DNA of 64,000 nt from an uncultured Burkholderiales bacterium (GCA_946480465.1 CAMLJY010000009.1:83995-147994); one strand, 5' to 3'. Counted from the stretch's first letter, positions 54,222 through 63,937 are shown. A program made the numbers and translations. The notes: generated from the letters alone by a model not told the origin.

Positions 54222-55010
54222 TCACAGCAGCGCCGCCAGTCGCGCGGTGACGCGCCGCGTCACGGCCATGGGCATGGCCTGCCACAGCGGCTGCAGCGCC
54301 GACAGCGGGACGGTGCCGCGCAGCAGCACGCCGTGGTCCAGCGAGGCGGGGTGAGGGAAGTAGCCCGGCTTGAGGGCCACGATGCGGTCGAAGCCGCGGC
54401 GGTGGTAGTAGCGCAGCTGGGCGTCCAGCGGCAGGCCCTGGCGGCGGGTCAGCACGTAGTCGATGGGCTGGCCGTTTGGATGGCGTGTTATCCAAGCGGC
54501 CAGTCCCGGCACCGGCGAGCCCAGGAAGATGTGGCGCCAGCCCGCCCGCAGCGCCCGCGGCCAGAAGAAGCGCAGCAGCGCGTCCACGCCGGCGGGATCG
54601 CGGCTGCTGAGGCTGATGCCGAAGAGCGAGCGGCTGCGTGCCGGCACGGCGAGCTGCACCGCCTGCTCCCAGGTGTCGACCCGCTGCGCGAAGTCGTCGG
54701 GCACCGGCTTCAGGAAGAGCGACGCGAGCAGGCGGCCGCTGCGCGGACAGAAGCTGCCCATGGACAGGCCGGGGTAGGCCGCGATGCGGGCCTGCAGTTC
54801 CGCGGCCGGCGCGGCCTGGTCCGCGGCCCACTTGGCCTGCTCCAGCTCGAGCAGGGCGGCGGTGTCGCTCAGGGTCAGGAAGCGGGTGCGTGGACGTGCA
54901 CCAGGGATCGGGCCGGAGTCGGATCGGGCCAGGACGTGCAGCGCGTGGTTCATCAGCCGCGGGAGCAGGCAGTCATCGTGGGTGGGGATTTCGCCAAACG
55001 TCGATGTCAC
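54222..55010 (-). CDS. GNAT-like protein of unknown function
   Basis: 262 residues. The central part (LLELEQAKWAADQAAPAAEL, ISLSSRDPAGVDALLRFFW, GWRHIFLGSPVPGLAAW, RYYHRRGFDRIVALKPGYF) resembles the GNAT acetyltransferase fold, including a terminal GF turn. The canonical acetyl-CoA loop is not obvious. The GTG start at 55010 overlaps the metallophosphoesterase gene by 38 bp; an ATG at 54953 would avoid this. The two genes are probably co-transcribed. Confidence 0.65.
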   Translation of the reverse strand: MTSTFGEIPTHDDCLLPRLMNHALHVLARSDSGPIPGARPRTRFLTLSDTAALLELEQAKWAADQAAPAAELQARIAAYPGLSMGSFCPRSGRLLASLFLKPVPDDFAQRVDTWEQAVQLAVPARSRSLFGISLSSRDPAGVDALLRFFWPRALRAGWRHIFLGSPVPGLAAWITRHPNGQPIDYVLTRRQGLPLDAQLRYYHRRGFDRIVALKPGYFPHPASLDHGVLLRGTVPLSALQPLWQAMPMAVTRRVTARLAALL

Positions 55011-55908
55011 CGGCGTGACGGCCAGGGGCCTGCGGAGCAGGCGGCAGCCCGGGCGTGTGGGCAGCCGCGGCGGTGGTCCCCGGCGCCAGGGCCGCCGCGG
55101 GCTCCGCCAGGTCGCGCAGCTGCAGCCGCGGGCGCAGGGCCACGGCCTCGATCGTGCGCAGCTCGGGCAGGCACAGCAGCTGGTCGCGCGCGATCGTGTC
55201 CAGCGTCAGCAGGCCGATGCCGACCAGCTTGGCGCCGACGCGCGCCTGCAGGCCGTCGCTGAAGACGAAGCTGCAGGAGGGCACCCACACATGCCGCACG
55301 CGGCCGGCCGACCAGCTGAGCGCCTGCTGCAGATGGCCGCTCACCACCATCTCCAGCGACACGGCCAGCGGCCCGTCCAGCAGCCGCCGCGCCGCCGCCA
55401 GCGGCACATAGCGCCCGAGACGCGCGCCGCCGTCGCCCCAGGCGCGGGCCAGTGGCCGGTGCGAGAACAGCACCGAGCGCGATCCCGGCGCCAGCCCGGC
55501 CGCGGCATCCTCGAGCCAGCGCCACTGTTCGGCCTCGGCGCCGGTGCGGCTGCCCAGCAGTTGCGCGTTGATGCCGAAGAGGTTCCAGCGCCCGGCCCGT
55601 ACGTGCCAGTGGTCGGTTCCTAACGCGTCGATGCAGCGGCCCAGCGCGGCATGGTCCAGCGGGCGTTCGCCGCTCGCGTCACCCATGTCGTGGTTGCCCG
55701 GCAGCACCTCGACCGAGCCCGGCCAGGCCTGCAGGCGCTCCGCCGCATGCGCCAGGTCTTCGCGGCGCCGTGCGCCGTCTCGCGTCACGTTGCCCAGGTG
55801 CACCGTGGCGTCCGGGGCCAGCGCCCGCACGGCCGCCGCGGCGGCCTGCCAGTTGCGCTCGTCGGCCCGCGGGGCGAGGTGGCTGTCACTGATGAGGGCG
55901 ATGCGCAT
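54973..55908 (-). CDS. Metallophosphoesterase-family protein with altered metal ligands
   Basis: 311 residues of the calcineurin-like phosphoesterase fold: ISDSHLAP (Asp, His), PGNHDMG, LFSHRPLA and SGHLQQ. Two conserved positions differ: the bridging Asp of the usual GDxxxDG motif is Asn (HLGNVTRDG), and the last His of GHxH is Gln. The dinuclear metal site may therefore be weakened or rebuilt. The C-terminal 70 residues are low in motifs. No signal peptide. Substrate unknown. Confidence 0.85.
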   Translation of the reverse strand: MRIALISDSHLAPRADERNWQAAAAAVRALAPDATVHLGNVTRDGARRREDLAHAAERLQAWPGSVEVLPGNHDMGDASGERPLDHAALGRCIDALGTDHWHVRAGRWNLFGINAQLLGSRTGAEAEQWRWLEDAAAGLAPGSRSVLFSHRPLARAWGDGGARLGRYVPLAAARRLLDGPLAVSLEMVVSGHLQQALSWSAGRVRHVWVPSCSFVFSDGLQARVGAKLVGIGLLTLDTIARDQLLCLPELRTIEAVALRPRLQLRDLAEPAAALAPGTTAAAAHTPGLPPAPQAPGRHAGDIDVWRNPHPR

Positions 55909-56053
55909 GCGCGGCGGTCCGGCTGGAGCCGCCGACGCTAGCCGCGGCCGATGTCCGCCGCGTGACGGCCCGCCGTCACCATTGCGTCATCGCCATTCAC
56001 CAGACTGGGCCGCTTTTGCGAGGACGAGGACGGTTCACATGAAGGAGACGCGC

Positions 56054-58147
56054 ATGGCAAGCCCGGCGATCGCGGCGGCGGTGCTGGTGGCGCTCGGGGC
56101 GCTCGGGGCGATGGCCGGCTGCGGCGGCTCGGACGACGCGCCACCGGTGCAGGGCCGGCTGCTGGACGCGGCGGTCGAGGGCCTGTCGTACCAGGCCACG
56201 CCCTCGGGTCGCCGCGGCAGCACCGATGCGCAGGGTGGCTTTTCCTGCAGCGAAGGGGACCGGGTGGAGTTCGCGCTGGGCGCGGTCGTGCTGGGCAGCG
56301 CGCGCTGCGCGGCGCTGCTGACGCCGCTGGACCTGGCTGGGACGCAGTCGCTGTCGGATGCCGGGCTCGTCAACCGCTTGCTCTTCCTGCAGGTGCTGGA
56401 CGAGGACGACCGGCCGGCCAACGGCATTCGCCTGGCACCCGCGCTGGCAGCGGCCTGGGCCCGGAGCCCGCTGGACTTCTCGGCGCCCGCCGCCAGTTTC
56501 GATGCGGCATTGGCCGCCGCCTTGCCAGCCGCGGTGATGGATGCCCACGGCCAGGGCTATGCGGCACGCACGCTGGCGGACCGGCGCGCCGTGGCCGTCG
56601 AGCACTTCGAGGGCACGCTCGCCAGTGCACTGGGCCAGACCGGTACCAGCGCCAGCACGCAGGCCACGGCCCAGGGAGCGGTGGTGATCACGAAGCACGA
56701 CCTGCAGGCGGCGGACGCGCTTTTCGTGCCTTATGAAGGCGCGAACGCCGCGGCGCGCCGGGATTTCCCGGCCGGCTTCTTTCCGGCCGTGGGTTCGGGC
56801 CTGGCCTTCAAGGGCCGCGCGGCCGACGGCAGCCTGGCGTTCTGGGGCATCACCGACCGCGGCCCGAACGGCGACAGCCCGAACGCGCCGCTGCCGTCGG
56901 ATCCGGCGACGGCCGGCGCGACCAAGATGTTTCCGGCGCCCGGCTTCACGCCCTCGATCGGCGTGATCAGCGTCGGCCGGGACGGGGCCGTGCTGAAGTC
57001 GCTGTTGCCGCTGAAGGGCGCGGGTGGCGCCCGCATTTCCGGCCGGCCGCTGCCGGCAGGCGCGGTCGGCAGCTCCGGCGAGGCGGCGGTCACCGATGCC
57101 CTGGTGCACGACCCGGCCCGGGTCGGCTTCGACCCCGAGGGACTGGACAGCGAGAGCCTGGTGTTCGACGCGGCCCGCAAGGCCTTCTGGACCTCCGACG
57201 AGTACGGCCCCTTCATCGTGCGCATCGACGCCGAGACCGGCGTGATCCAGCGCCGCTACCAGCCCGGCACCGGCGCTGGCGACCTGCCGGACGTGCTGAG
57301 GCACCGGCGCGCCAACCGCGGCATGGAAGGCCTGGCGATGGATCCGGCCACGGGCCGCCTGCACGGATTCCTGCAAAGCCCGATCGATCCACTGGATGCC
57401 GCGGGCAAGTCCATCGAGGCCGTCGACGCGCAAGACATGGACCGCGACGGCAAGGCCACCGACAAGGTGCGCCTGCGCGACCATGCGCCTTTTGCGCGTT
57501 GGGTGGAGTTCGATCCCGCCACTGAGCGGTCCCGCCTCTTCGCCTACCCGCTGAGCCATCCGCTGGCCGCGGCCGGCGGCAGCTGGGACCGCCACCGCAC
57601 CGGCAGCGCCAAGCTGGGTGACCTGGTGGCCCTGGGCGGCGGCAAGTTCATCGTCATCGAACAGGGGTCCGATGCCGCGGGCAAGGTGCGCAACTTCCTG
57701 ATGCTGGTGGAGCTGCCTTCGGCCGCCACCGACGTCGCCGCGCTCGGCATCGAGCTGGAGCGCAACGCGATCGACGGCAGCACCGCTTCGGCCATTTCCT
57801 GGGCCCAGGTGGTGCCGCTGCGCAAGACGGTTCTGCTGGACCTGAACGCGGCCGGCTGGCTGGCGGAGAAGGCCGAGGGGCTGGCGCTGGTCGACGGCCA
57901 GACGCTGGCGCTGATCAACGACAACGACTTCGGCCTGCGCAGCATCCTGGTGGATGCGGCCGGCCAGCCGGTGGATGGCGACCCGACCGATTGCACCGTC
58001 ACTACGGCCGGCCGCATCGTCGCCGATGGGAGCTGCGCCGCCGGCGCGGTCGGCGTGCGCGTCACCCGCGGCCACAACGCCGAGCGGCCGACGCGACTGT
58101 GGCTGCTGAAGTTCCCGAAGGCGCTGTCGAGCTACGGCGTGGGCTGA
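56054..58147 (+). CDS. Esterase-like/phytase-family lipoprotein (PF13449 type)
   Basis: 697 residues from ATG 56054 (GGAG 6 bp upstream; an ATG at 56039 is also in frame). The signal peptide ends in a lipobox (GAMAGCGGS). After about 180 variable residues comes the phytase-like propeller: FWGITDRGPNGDSPN, GFDPEGLDSESLVFD, FWTSDEYGPFIVRID, NRGMEGLAMDP and LINDNDFGLRS. Such proteins are annotated as having esterase-like activity of phytase and are usually envelope-associated. Catalysis is not demonstrated for most members. Confidence 0.87.
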   Translation: MASPAIAAAVLVALGALGAMAGCGGSDDAPPVQGRLLDAAVEGLSYQATPSGRRGSTDAQGGFSCSEGDRVEFALGAVVLGSARCAALLTPLDLAGTQSLSDAGLVNRLLFLQVLDEDDRPANGIRLAPALAAAWARSPLDFSAPAASFDAALAAALPAAVMDAHGQGYAARTLADRRAVAVEHFEGTLASALGQTGTSASTQATAQGAVVITKHDLQAADALFVPYEGANAAARRDFPAGFFPAVGSGLAFKGRAADGSLAFWGITDRGPNGDSPNAPLPSDPATAGATKMFPAPGFTPSIGVISVGRDGAVLKSLLPLKGAGGARISGRPLPAGAVGSSGEAAVTDALVHDPARVGFDPEGLDSESLVFDAARKAFWTSDEYGPFIVRIDAETGVIQRRYQPGTGAGDLPDVLRHRRANRGMEGLAMDPATGRLHGFLQSPIDPLDAAGKSIEAVDAQDMDRDGKATDKVRLRDHAPFARWVEFDPATERSRLFAYPLSHPLAAAGGSWDRHRTGSAKLGDLVALGGGKFIVIEQGSDAAGKVRNFLMLVELPSAATDVAALGIELERNAIDGSTASAISWAQVVPLRKTVLLDLNAAGWLAEKAEGLALVDGQTLALINDNDFGLRSILVDAAGQPVDGDPTDCTVTTAGRIVADGSCAAGAVGVRVTRGHNAERPTRLWLLKFPKALSSYGVG

Positions 58148-58241
58148 AACAGCGGTCGGCACCGCCGCCGGATGCGCCGGCCGGTGGGCTCGCCGGGGTG
58201 CGTCCGGCATTCGTCCTGGGCTGGCCCGGTGGTCCGGCGGC

Positions 58242-58811
58242 TCAGGCCGGCGAGCCCAGGCCGATCACCGCGCTGCTGTCGTGGGGCAGCAGTCGCTGCG
58301 GCACCTGCTGGAAGCGCCAGCCTTGCACACCGCGCTCGAGCACCCACAGCAAATCGAAGCGCGATTTGTCCCAGTCGGGCACCGGCACGTCCTCGTCCAG
58401 CAGCAGGCGGGCCAGGGTCGGCAGGTGCTCCTGGCGCCAGCTGACCAGTGCCACGGCGGCGCTGGCCTTCGCGTGTTCCACCAGCGCGGCTTCGTCGGCA
58501 CCGGAGTCGTGCTGCACGCTGATCGGCAGGTCGAGCGCATCGGCCAGTTCCAGCAGGGTCTGCAGCGGCCGCTGGCTCTTCGACAGCGGCGAGGCGGCGA
58601 ACAGGGCGTCCGGGGTTTCCAGCACCGGATGGGCGAAGACGCCGTTCAGCGGCGCGAACCATCGCACCAGGGCCGCCGCACGCTGCCAGCCGCGCACCGA
58701 CAGGCTGCGCCGGTCGGGCCGGCCGTTCAGGTCCACGCCGCCGATGCCCAGCTCCGGCACCGGCTTCTCGGCATGGCGGATCAGCAACAGCTTGCGCAGC
58801 GGCGGCGGCAT
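58242..58811 (-). CDS. Histidine phosphatase-like protein
   Basis: 189 residues from ATG 58811 with ribosome-binding site GGAGA. LLIRHAEKP matches the RHG motif of the histidine phosphatase superfamily (catalytic His in RHAE), followed by LSVRGWQRAAALVRWF. The second half keeps fewer conserved features (ALVSWRQEHLP may supply the second His). No signal peptide, so cytosolic. Substrate unknown. Confidence 0.78.
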   Translation of the reverse strand: MPPPLRKLLLIRHAEKPVPELGIGGVDLNGRPDRRSLSVRGWQRAAALVRWFAPLNGVFAHPVLETPDALFAASPLSKSQRPLQTLLELADALDLPISVQHDSGADEAALVEHAKASAAVALVSWRQEHLPTLARLLLDEDVPVPDWDKSRFDLLWVLERGVQGWRFQQVPQRLLPHDSSAVIGLGSPA

Positions 58812-58972
58812 CTCGTCTCCTTCGACCGGCGCGGCGCGAGGGGCCGCGTTGGCAAGCGCGGCCGAGGCCGTGCCTTTCGTCGGGGAGGCAAACAGCGCGC
58901 CCGGCACGGTGCCGCCGCGGGCTGCGCGTTGCGCCGTGTGACACTGTGGCCGCCAGCGGCGGCCAGTGGCTG

Positions 58973-59122
58973 TCAGTGGCCGACCAGCAGCACCGCGGCC
59001 AGCACCAGCAGGTAGGGCGTGAAGCCCAGCGCCAGCTCGGCCAGCAGCGTTCGGCCACGGGCCGGCGTGCGGGCCGCTGCGGCGGCGGTTCGACCTTGGA
59101 ATCCGGAGAAGAATGCATGCAT
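58973..59122 (-). CDS. 49-residue single-span membrane protein
   Basis: A short reading frame from ATG 59122 to TGA. The start follows an AGGAAGG ribosome-binding site about 8 nt upstream. The protein has an Arg-rich N-terminal half (about 11-24) and a strong hydrophobic helix (ALGFTPYLLVLAAVLLVGH, residues 31-49). Positive-inside topology would put the C-terminus in the periplasm. I recognise no family. It lies between the histidine phosphatase and CYTH-CHAD genes. Confidence 0.6.
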   Translation of the reverse strand: MHAFFSGFQGRTAAAAARTPARGRTLLAELALGFTPYLLVLAAVLLVGH

Positions 59123-59279
59123 CGGGGCACCCTTCCTTTCGCAATAACAGAAGCGATGCGCGGAGTGTGCGCCGTCCGGGTTTCAGCTGCGCTTCAGCCA
59201 GCGCGTTCCGGCGCTGGCGATCGTGGGCAAGTTCACGCCGCGCGCCTGCACGTTTTCTTACCGGGCGGGGGCCGTGGCC

Positions 59280-60773
59280 ATGCGTGAGCTGGAGCTGAAG
59301 TTCGGCGTTCCCGAAACGACGCGGCCGGCGCTGCTGCGCGAGCTGCGCCGGCTGGGCGCGCGGTCCACCCGCATGGTGGCGCGCTACTTCGACACGCCGG
59401 ACGGGCTGCTGGGCCGGCACCGCATCTCGCTGCGGCTGCGCCGCGAGGGCCGGCGCTGGGTGCAGACGCTGAAGGCCGCGGGCGCCAACGTGCTGGACCG
59501 CCTGGAGCACAACGCCGTGCTGGCGCCGGCGGCCGGCCCTGAGCCGGCGCTGGACCTGTCGCGCCACGACGGCACCGAGGCCGGCGCACGCCTGCGCGAG
59601 GTGCTGGCCGGCCGCGAGCACGAGCTGCTGGAGCGCCATGCGACGGACTTCGTGCGGCGCGCGGTGCGCCTGAGCTGGCCCGGCAGCGCGGTGGAACTGG
59701 CGCTGGACATCGGCAGCATCCGCGCCGGCGAACGCTCGCTGCCGCTGTGCGAGCTGGAGATCGAGCACCTGGAGGGCCGGCTCGACGAGCTGTTCGAACT
59801 GGCCATGCTGTGGCGCCGCCATGGCAGCCTGTGGCTGGACACCCGGTCCAAAGCCTTGCGTGGCGCCTTGCTTGCCGAGGGGCGGCCGTGGTCCGAGCCG
59901 GCCAGGGCGCGCGCGGTCCCGTTGCCGCCCGCGCCTTCGGGCGACGAGGTGGTGCGGCGCGTCGTCGATGTGGTGCTGGACCAGGTGCTGGCCAACGCCA
60001 GCGAGCTGGCCGCCGGCAGTGACGACGCCGAGCACCTGCACCAGCTGCGCATCGGCCTGCGGCGCCTGCGCACCGCGCTGCGCGAGCTGGGCGCGCTGGC
60101 TTCGGGCATCGATCCGGGCTGGGAACCCCGCCTGGCCGAGGTCTTCGCGCAGCTGGGCGCGATCCGCGACGACTCGACCGTGGCCGCCGCCGTGCAGCCC
60201 CTGCTCGAGCAGGCCGGCGCCCCCATCGCGGCCTGGCCCGCGGGCGTGCCGGCGGCGCCGGCGGGCGAGGTCGTGCGTGGCGATGCGTTCCAGGACACCG
60301 TGCTGGCGCTGCTGCGCTGGACGCTGGGTCCCGTGCCGGCGCCGGAGCCCACCCCCGTGACCTCGGTGGCCGATTGCCGCGCGGCCCTGGCCCGGCGGCT
60401 GCACCGCCTGCACCGGCAGCTGCGGCGTGATGCCGGCCGCTTCGCCGAGTTGCCGACCGCGGCCCAGCACCGCGTGCGCAAGCGGCTGAAGCGCCTGCGC
60501 TACCTGGCCGAGTTCGTGGCCGCGCTGTGGCCGGGCAAGGCCGTGCGGCGCAGCATCGCCGCGCTGGCGCCGGCCCAGGACGCGCTGGGCCACCACAACG
60601 ACGTGCTGGTCGCGGGCGAGCGCTTCCTGGCGCATGCCGCGGCCGACCCTACCGCCTATTTCGCGGCCGGCTTCCTGCGCGGCCATGCCGAGTTGACCGG
60701 GCGCCGCGCGCGGCGGGCGCTGCGCAAGGCGCTGGCGCCGAGGCCGTTCTGGGAGGACGGCAGCGCGGGCTGA
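59280..60773 (+). CDS. CYTH-CHAD domain protein (inorganic triphosphatase-like)
   Basis: 497 residues. The CYTH domain (1-200) starts MRELELKFGVP, containing the ExExK motif, and carries further tunnel residues (RISLRLRREGRRWVQTLK, LCELEIEHLEG). The CHAD domain (about 225-490) has the His-rich helices HQLRIGLRRLRTALRE and HRVRKRLKRLRYLAEF, which bind polyphosphate. E. coli YgiF of this architecture hydrolyses inorganic triphosphate. The start is set by the ExExK motif at residue 3. Confidence 0.92.
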   Translation: MRELELKFGVPETTRPALLRELRRLGARSTRMVARYFDTPDGLLGRHRISLRLRREGRRWVQTLKAAGANVLDRLEHNAVLAPAAGPEPALDLSRHDGTEAGARLREVLAGREHELLERHATDFVRRAVRLSWPGSAVELALDIGSIRAGERSLPLCELEIEHLEGRLDELFELAMLWRRHGSLWLDTRSKALRGALLAEGRPWSEPARARAVPLPPAPSGDEVVRRVVDVVLDQVLANASELAAGSDDAEHLHQLRIGLRRLRTALRELGALASGIDPGWEPRLAEVFAQLGAIRDDSTVAAAVQPLLEQAGAPIAAWPAGVPAAPAGEVVRGDAFQDTVLALLRWTLGPVPAPEPTPVTSVADCRAALARRLHRLHRQLRRDAGRFAELPTAAQHRVRKRLKRLRYLAEFVAALWPGKAVRRSIAALAPAQDALGHHNDVLVAGERFLAHAAADPTAYFAAGFLRGHAELTGRRARRALRKALAPRPFWEDGSAG

Positions 60774-60913
60774 GGGTGCACACCCCTGGCGGGCGGTGGC
60801 CGGTGCCCGGCAAGGTGGCGTGCGCGGTGCGCAATCCGGCACGCTGTCATCGATCGGCCCGCCAGCTGTCGCTGAACCGTCATCGAACGCGGCCAGCATG
60901 GCCCGGTGAAACC

Positions 60914-62824
60914 ATGCCGCCCCTTGCCATGCAGCCCCCCGGCGCCGGGATCGCGATGAGCGCCGGCACCGCGCCACCCGCCGCCGCCGACGCCGACGCG
61001 CCGCTGGAACAGGTGCTGGACCGCCTGATCGCCGGCGGCTGCGCCGAGCTGTCGCAGCATTTCCAGCCCATCGTCGATGCGCAGGCCGCCCGCATCGTCG
61101 GCTTCGAGGCGCTGACGCGCGGGCCGGCCGATTCGCCGCTGCACTCGCCGCTGGTGCTGTTCGAGGTGGCGGCGCGCAGCGGCCGCCTGGTGGAACTGGA
61201 ACGGCTGCTGGTGCGGCGCGTGATCGCGCGGCACCGCGAACTGGGGCTGGTCGGCAAGCTCTTCATCAACGTGTCCACCGACACGGTGCTGAGCGTGGCG
61301 GACCAGCATGCCGACCTGGCGCAGGAGTTCGCCGACTCGGGCCTGCCGGCCTCGGCCATCGTGATCGAGATCACCGAGACCCGCCCCGCCGGTGATCCGG
61401 CGCGGCTGTACGAGGCGGTGCGGGTGCTGCGCTCGGTGGGCCTGGTGATCGCCATCGACGACCTCGGCGCCGGCTTCTCCAGCCTGCGCCGCTGGGTCGA
61501 CCTGCGGCCGGACTACGTGAAGATCGACCGCCATTTCGTCGACGGCATCGCCTTCGATCCGGTGAAGCAGCAGTTCGTCCGCTCGATCCGCGAGATGGCG
61601 CGCACCAGCGGCTCGGTGGTGGTGGCCGAGGGCATCGAGATCGAGGAAGACCTGCGCGTGCTGCACGGCATCGGCGTCACCGTGTGCCAGGGCTACCTGC
61701 TGGCGCGGCCGCACCCGCAGCCGCGCAACTCGCTGCACCCGGACGTCGAGCGGCGCCTGGCCAGCCTGTCGCCCTCCGGCGCGGCGCAGCCGCGCGCGGA
61801 CTTCTCCGCCGCCCGCCTGGCCCTGCCCGGCCCCAGCGTGACGGCGGATGCCACCTGCCTGCAGGTGCTGGAGATGTTCCGCCGCGACGAGCGCCTGCGC
61901 TCGATGCCGGTGCTGGACGGCGAGCAGCGGCCGCTGGGCGTGCTGCGCTCGATGCAGGTGGCCAAGCGGGCCACGCAGCGCTACTTCATCGAGCTGTTCG
62001 GCAATGCCAGCTGCGTGCAGCTGATGGATCCGCATGCGCTGGTGTTCGACGAGGCCACCAGCCTGCACGGCATGAGCCAGGCCGTCACCGGCATCGACGA
62101 CCACCTGCTGATCGACGGCTTCATCGTCACGTCGAATGGACGTTATGTGGGCAGCGGCCGCGTGACCGACCTGCTGAAGGCGGTGTCGGACCAGGAGGTG
62201 GCGGCGGCCCGCCACGCCAATCCGCTGACCGACCTGCCGGGCAACGTGCCGATCGACCGCCACCTGGAGTCGCTGCTGCGGCAGCGCGCCGATTTCGTCG
62301 TCGCCTACTGGGACCTGAGCGACTTCAAGGCCTACAACGACGTCTACGGTTATCGCAAGGGCGACGACATGATCCGCCTGGCCGCGGCGCTGATCGTCGA
62401 TGCCGCGGCCGGCCCGGCCGACTTCGCCGGCCACATCGGCGGCGACGACTTCGTCACCGTGATGCAGGGCAGCGACTGGGAGGCGTCCATCGCCTCGGCC
62501 TGCATGCGCTTCGACGGCGAGGTGGCGCGCCTGGTGCGCGAGGAGCACCGGCAGGCCGGCGGCTACGAGACCGTGGGGCGGCAGGGCGAGCGGCTGTTCC
62601 ATGCGCTGCCCCGCCTGGCGGTCGGCGTGCTGCGGGTGGCGCCGGGCCAGTTCGACGACGTGCACCAGCTTTCCGCGGCACTGGCGGAACCGAAGCGCCA
62701 GGCCAAGCGCGGGCGCGCCGGCAGCGGCTACTTCGTCGAGCGGCGCGGCGCCGTGCTGCCGCGGACCGGCCTGGCGGCGGTGCCGCGCGCTGCCGTGCCA
62801 CTCGCCCAGGCCTGCCGCGGATGA
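60914..62824 (+). CDS. EAL-CBS-GGDEF protein, probable c-di-GMP phosphodiesterase
   Basis: 636 residues. The EAL domain (about 30-275) is intact (GFEALTRG, VIEITETR, IAIDDLGAGFSS, VVAEGIEI). A CBS pair follows (about 300-430) with LRSMPVLDGEQRPLGVLRS. The C-terminal GGDEF domain has signature GGDDF, a change expected to impair cyclase activity. The likely activity is c-di-GMP hydrolysis, tuned by the CBS pair and perhaps GTP binding to the degenerate GGDEF. ATG 60914 or 60956 may be the start. The next gene overlaps its stop (ATGA). Confidence 0.92.
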   Translation: MPPLAMQPPGAGIAMSAGTAPPAAADADAPLEQVLDRLIAGGCAELSQHFQPIVDAQAARIVGFEALTRGPADSPLHSPLVLFEVAARSGRLVELERLLVRRVIARHRELGLVGKLFINVSTDTVLSVADQHADLAQEFADSGLPASAIVIEITETRPAGDPARLYEAVRVLRSVGLVIAIDDLGAGFSSLRRWVDLRPDYVKIDRHFVDGIAFDPVKQQFVRSIREMARTSGSVVVAEGIEIEEDLRVLHGIGVTVCQGYLLARPHPQPRNSLHPDVERRLASLSPSGAAQPRADFSAARLALPGPSVTADATCLQVLEMFRRDERLRSMPVLDGEQRPLGVLRSMQVAKRATQRYFIELFGNASCVQLMDPHALVFDEATSLHGMSQAVTGIDDHLLIDGFIVTSNGRYVGSGRVTDLLKAVSDQEVAAARHANPLTDLPGNVPIDRHLESLLRQRADFVVAYWDLSDFKAYNDVYGYRKGDDMIRLAAALIVDAAAGPADFAGHIGGDDFVTVMQGSDWEASIASACMRFDGEVARLVREEHRQAGGYETVGRQGERLFHALPRLAVGVLRVAPGQFDDVHQLSAALAEPKRQAKRGRAGSGYFVERRGAVLPRTGLAAVPRAAVPLAQACRG

Positions 62825-63876
62825 CGGCGGCCCGCGGTGCGGCCGCCCCCGAGCGCCTGGCGCTGCAGTTCGGCGCGGCGCAGGACGCGTTGATCTGCGG
62901 CTACCTCTTCGAGCCGGGCCGCGCGGGCGAGCCGATCGGCTCGCTGGCCGCGGCGGCCGAGCTGCTGGCGCGCCGCGGGGCCGATGCCGGCTTCGCCTGG
63001 CTGCACATGAACCTGAGCCATGCCGGTGCGCGGCCCTGGCTGCGCGCGCATGCCGGCCTGGCCGACAGCTTCCACGAGGCGCTGGACGAAGGCTCGCGCT
63101 CGACCCGCATCGAGCGCGACGGCGATGCGCTGTACGCGGTCGTCAACGACGTCACCTTCGACTTCAAGTTCGACGCCGCGGACGTGGCCACGCTGTGGGT
63201 CGGCGTGCAGCGCCAGCTCGTCGTCACCGCACGCCGCCACCCCCTGCGCGCGGTCGACCGGCTGCGCATGGCGGTCAAGCGCGGCGAGGTGCTCGACTCC
63301 AGCGTCGCGCTGCTCGACCACCTGCTGCGCGACCAGGCCGACGAACTCCAGCGCATCGTGCGCTCGACGGTGGAGCGCATCGACGACATCGAGGACGAGC
63401 TGCTGGCCGCCAAGGACAGCGGCCCGGAGCGGCACGACCGCGAGCTGGCCCGGCTGCGCCGGCTGACGGTGCGGCTGCAGCGCCTGCTGGCGCCCGAGCC
63501 CGCGGCGCTGGCGCGCACGCTGTCGCGGCCGCCGGGCTGGGTGTCCGCGGAAGACCGGCAGCACCTGCACCGCGCCAGCGAGGAGTTCGGCGTGGTGCTG
63601 CGCGACATCGCCGCGCTGCAGGAGCGCATCAAGCTGATGCAGGACGAGGCGGCGGCGCGGGTGGCGACGCAGAACAACCGCAGCCTGTTCACCTTGACCA
63701 TGGTCACGGTGCTGGCGCTGCCGATCAACCTGGTGTCCGGGCTGTTCGGCATGAACGTCGGCGGCGTGCCGCTGGCCGGGCATGGCTTCGGCTTCTGGAT
63801 CATGGTGGCCATCATCGGCAGCCTGACCGGGGGCATCGCGGCGCTGGCCGCCTTCGCGCTGCGGCGGCCGCGCTGA
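62821..63876 (+). CDS. CorA/ZntB-family divalent cation transporter
   Basis: 351 residues. A large N-terminal cytoplasmic domain and long stalk helix (HDRELARLRRLTVRLQRLL) precede two C-terminal membrane helices with the pore motif FGMNVGG (GMN intact). The overall pattern (LHMNLSHAGARPWLRAHAGL) is closer to ZntB than to CorA, so zinc transport is plausible. It is translationally coupled to the EAL protein by an ATGA overlap, hinting at shared control. Confidence 0.9.
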   Translation: MTAARGAAAPERLALQFGAAQDALICGYLFEPGRAGEPIGSLAAAAELLARRGADAGFAWLHMNLSHAGARPWLRAHAGLADSFHEALDEGSRSTRIERDGDALYAVVNDVTFDFKFDAADVATLWVGVQRQLVVTARRHPLRAVDRLRMAVKRGEVLDSSVALLDHLLRDQADELQRIVRSTVERIDDIEDELLAAKDSGPERHDRELARLRRLTVRLQRLLAPEPAALARTLSRPPGWVSAEDRQHLHRASEEFGVVLRDIAALQERIKLMQDEAAARVATQNNRSLFTLTMVTVLALPINLVSGLFGMNVGGVPLAGHGFGFWIMVAIIGSLTGGIAALAAFALRRPR

Positions 63877-63937
63877 CGGGCGGGGCTGCCGGGGACTGCT
63901 TCTACGGCCTGACACCGGCCGCGGCAGCGCTGCCGGG

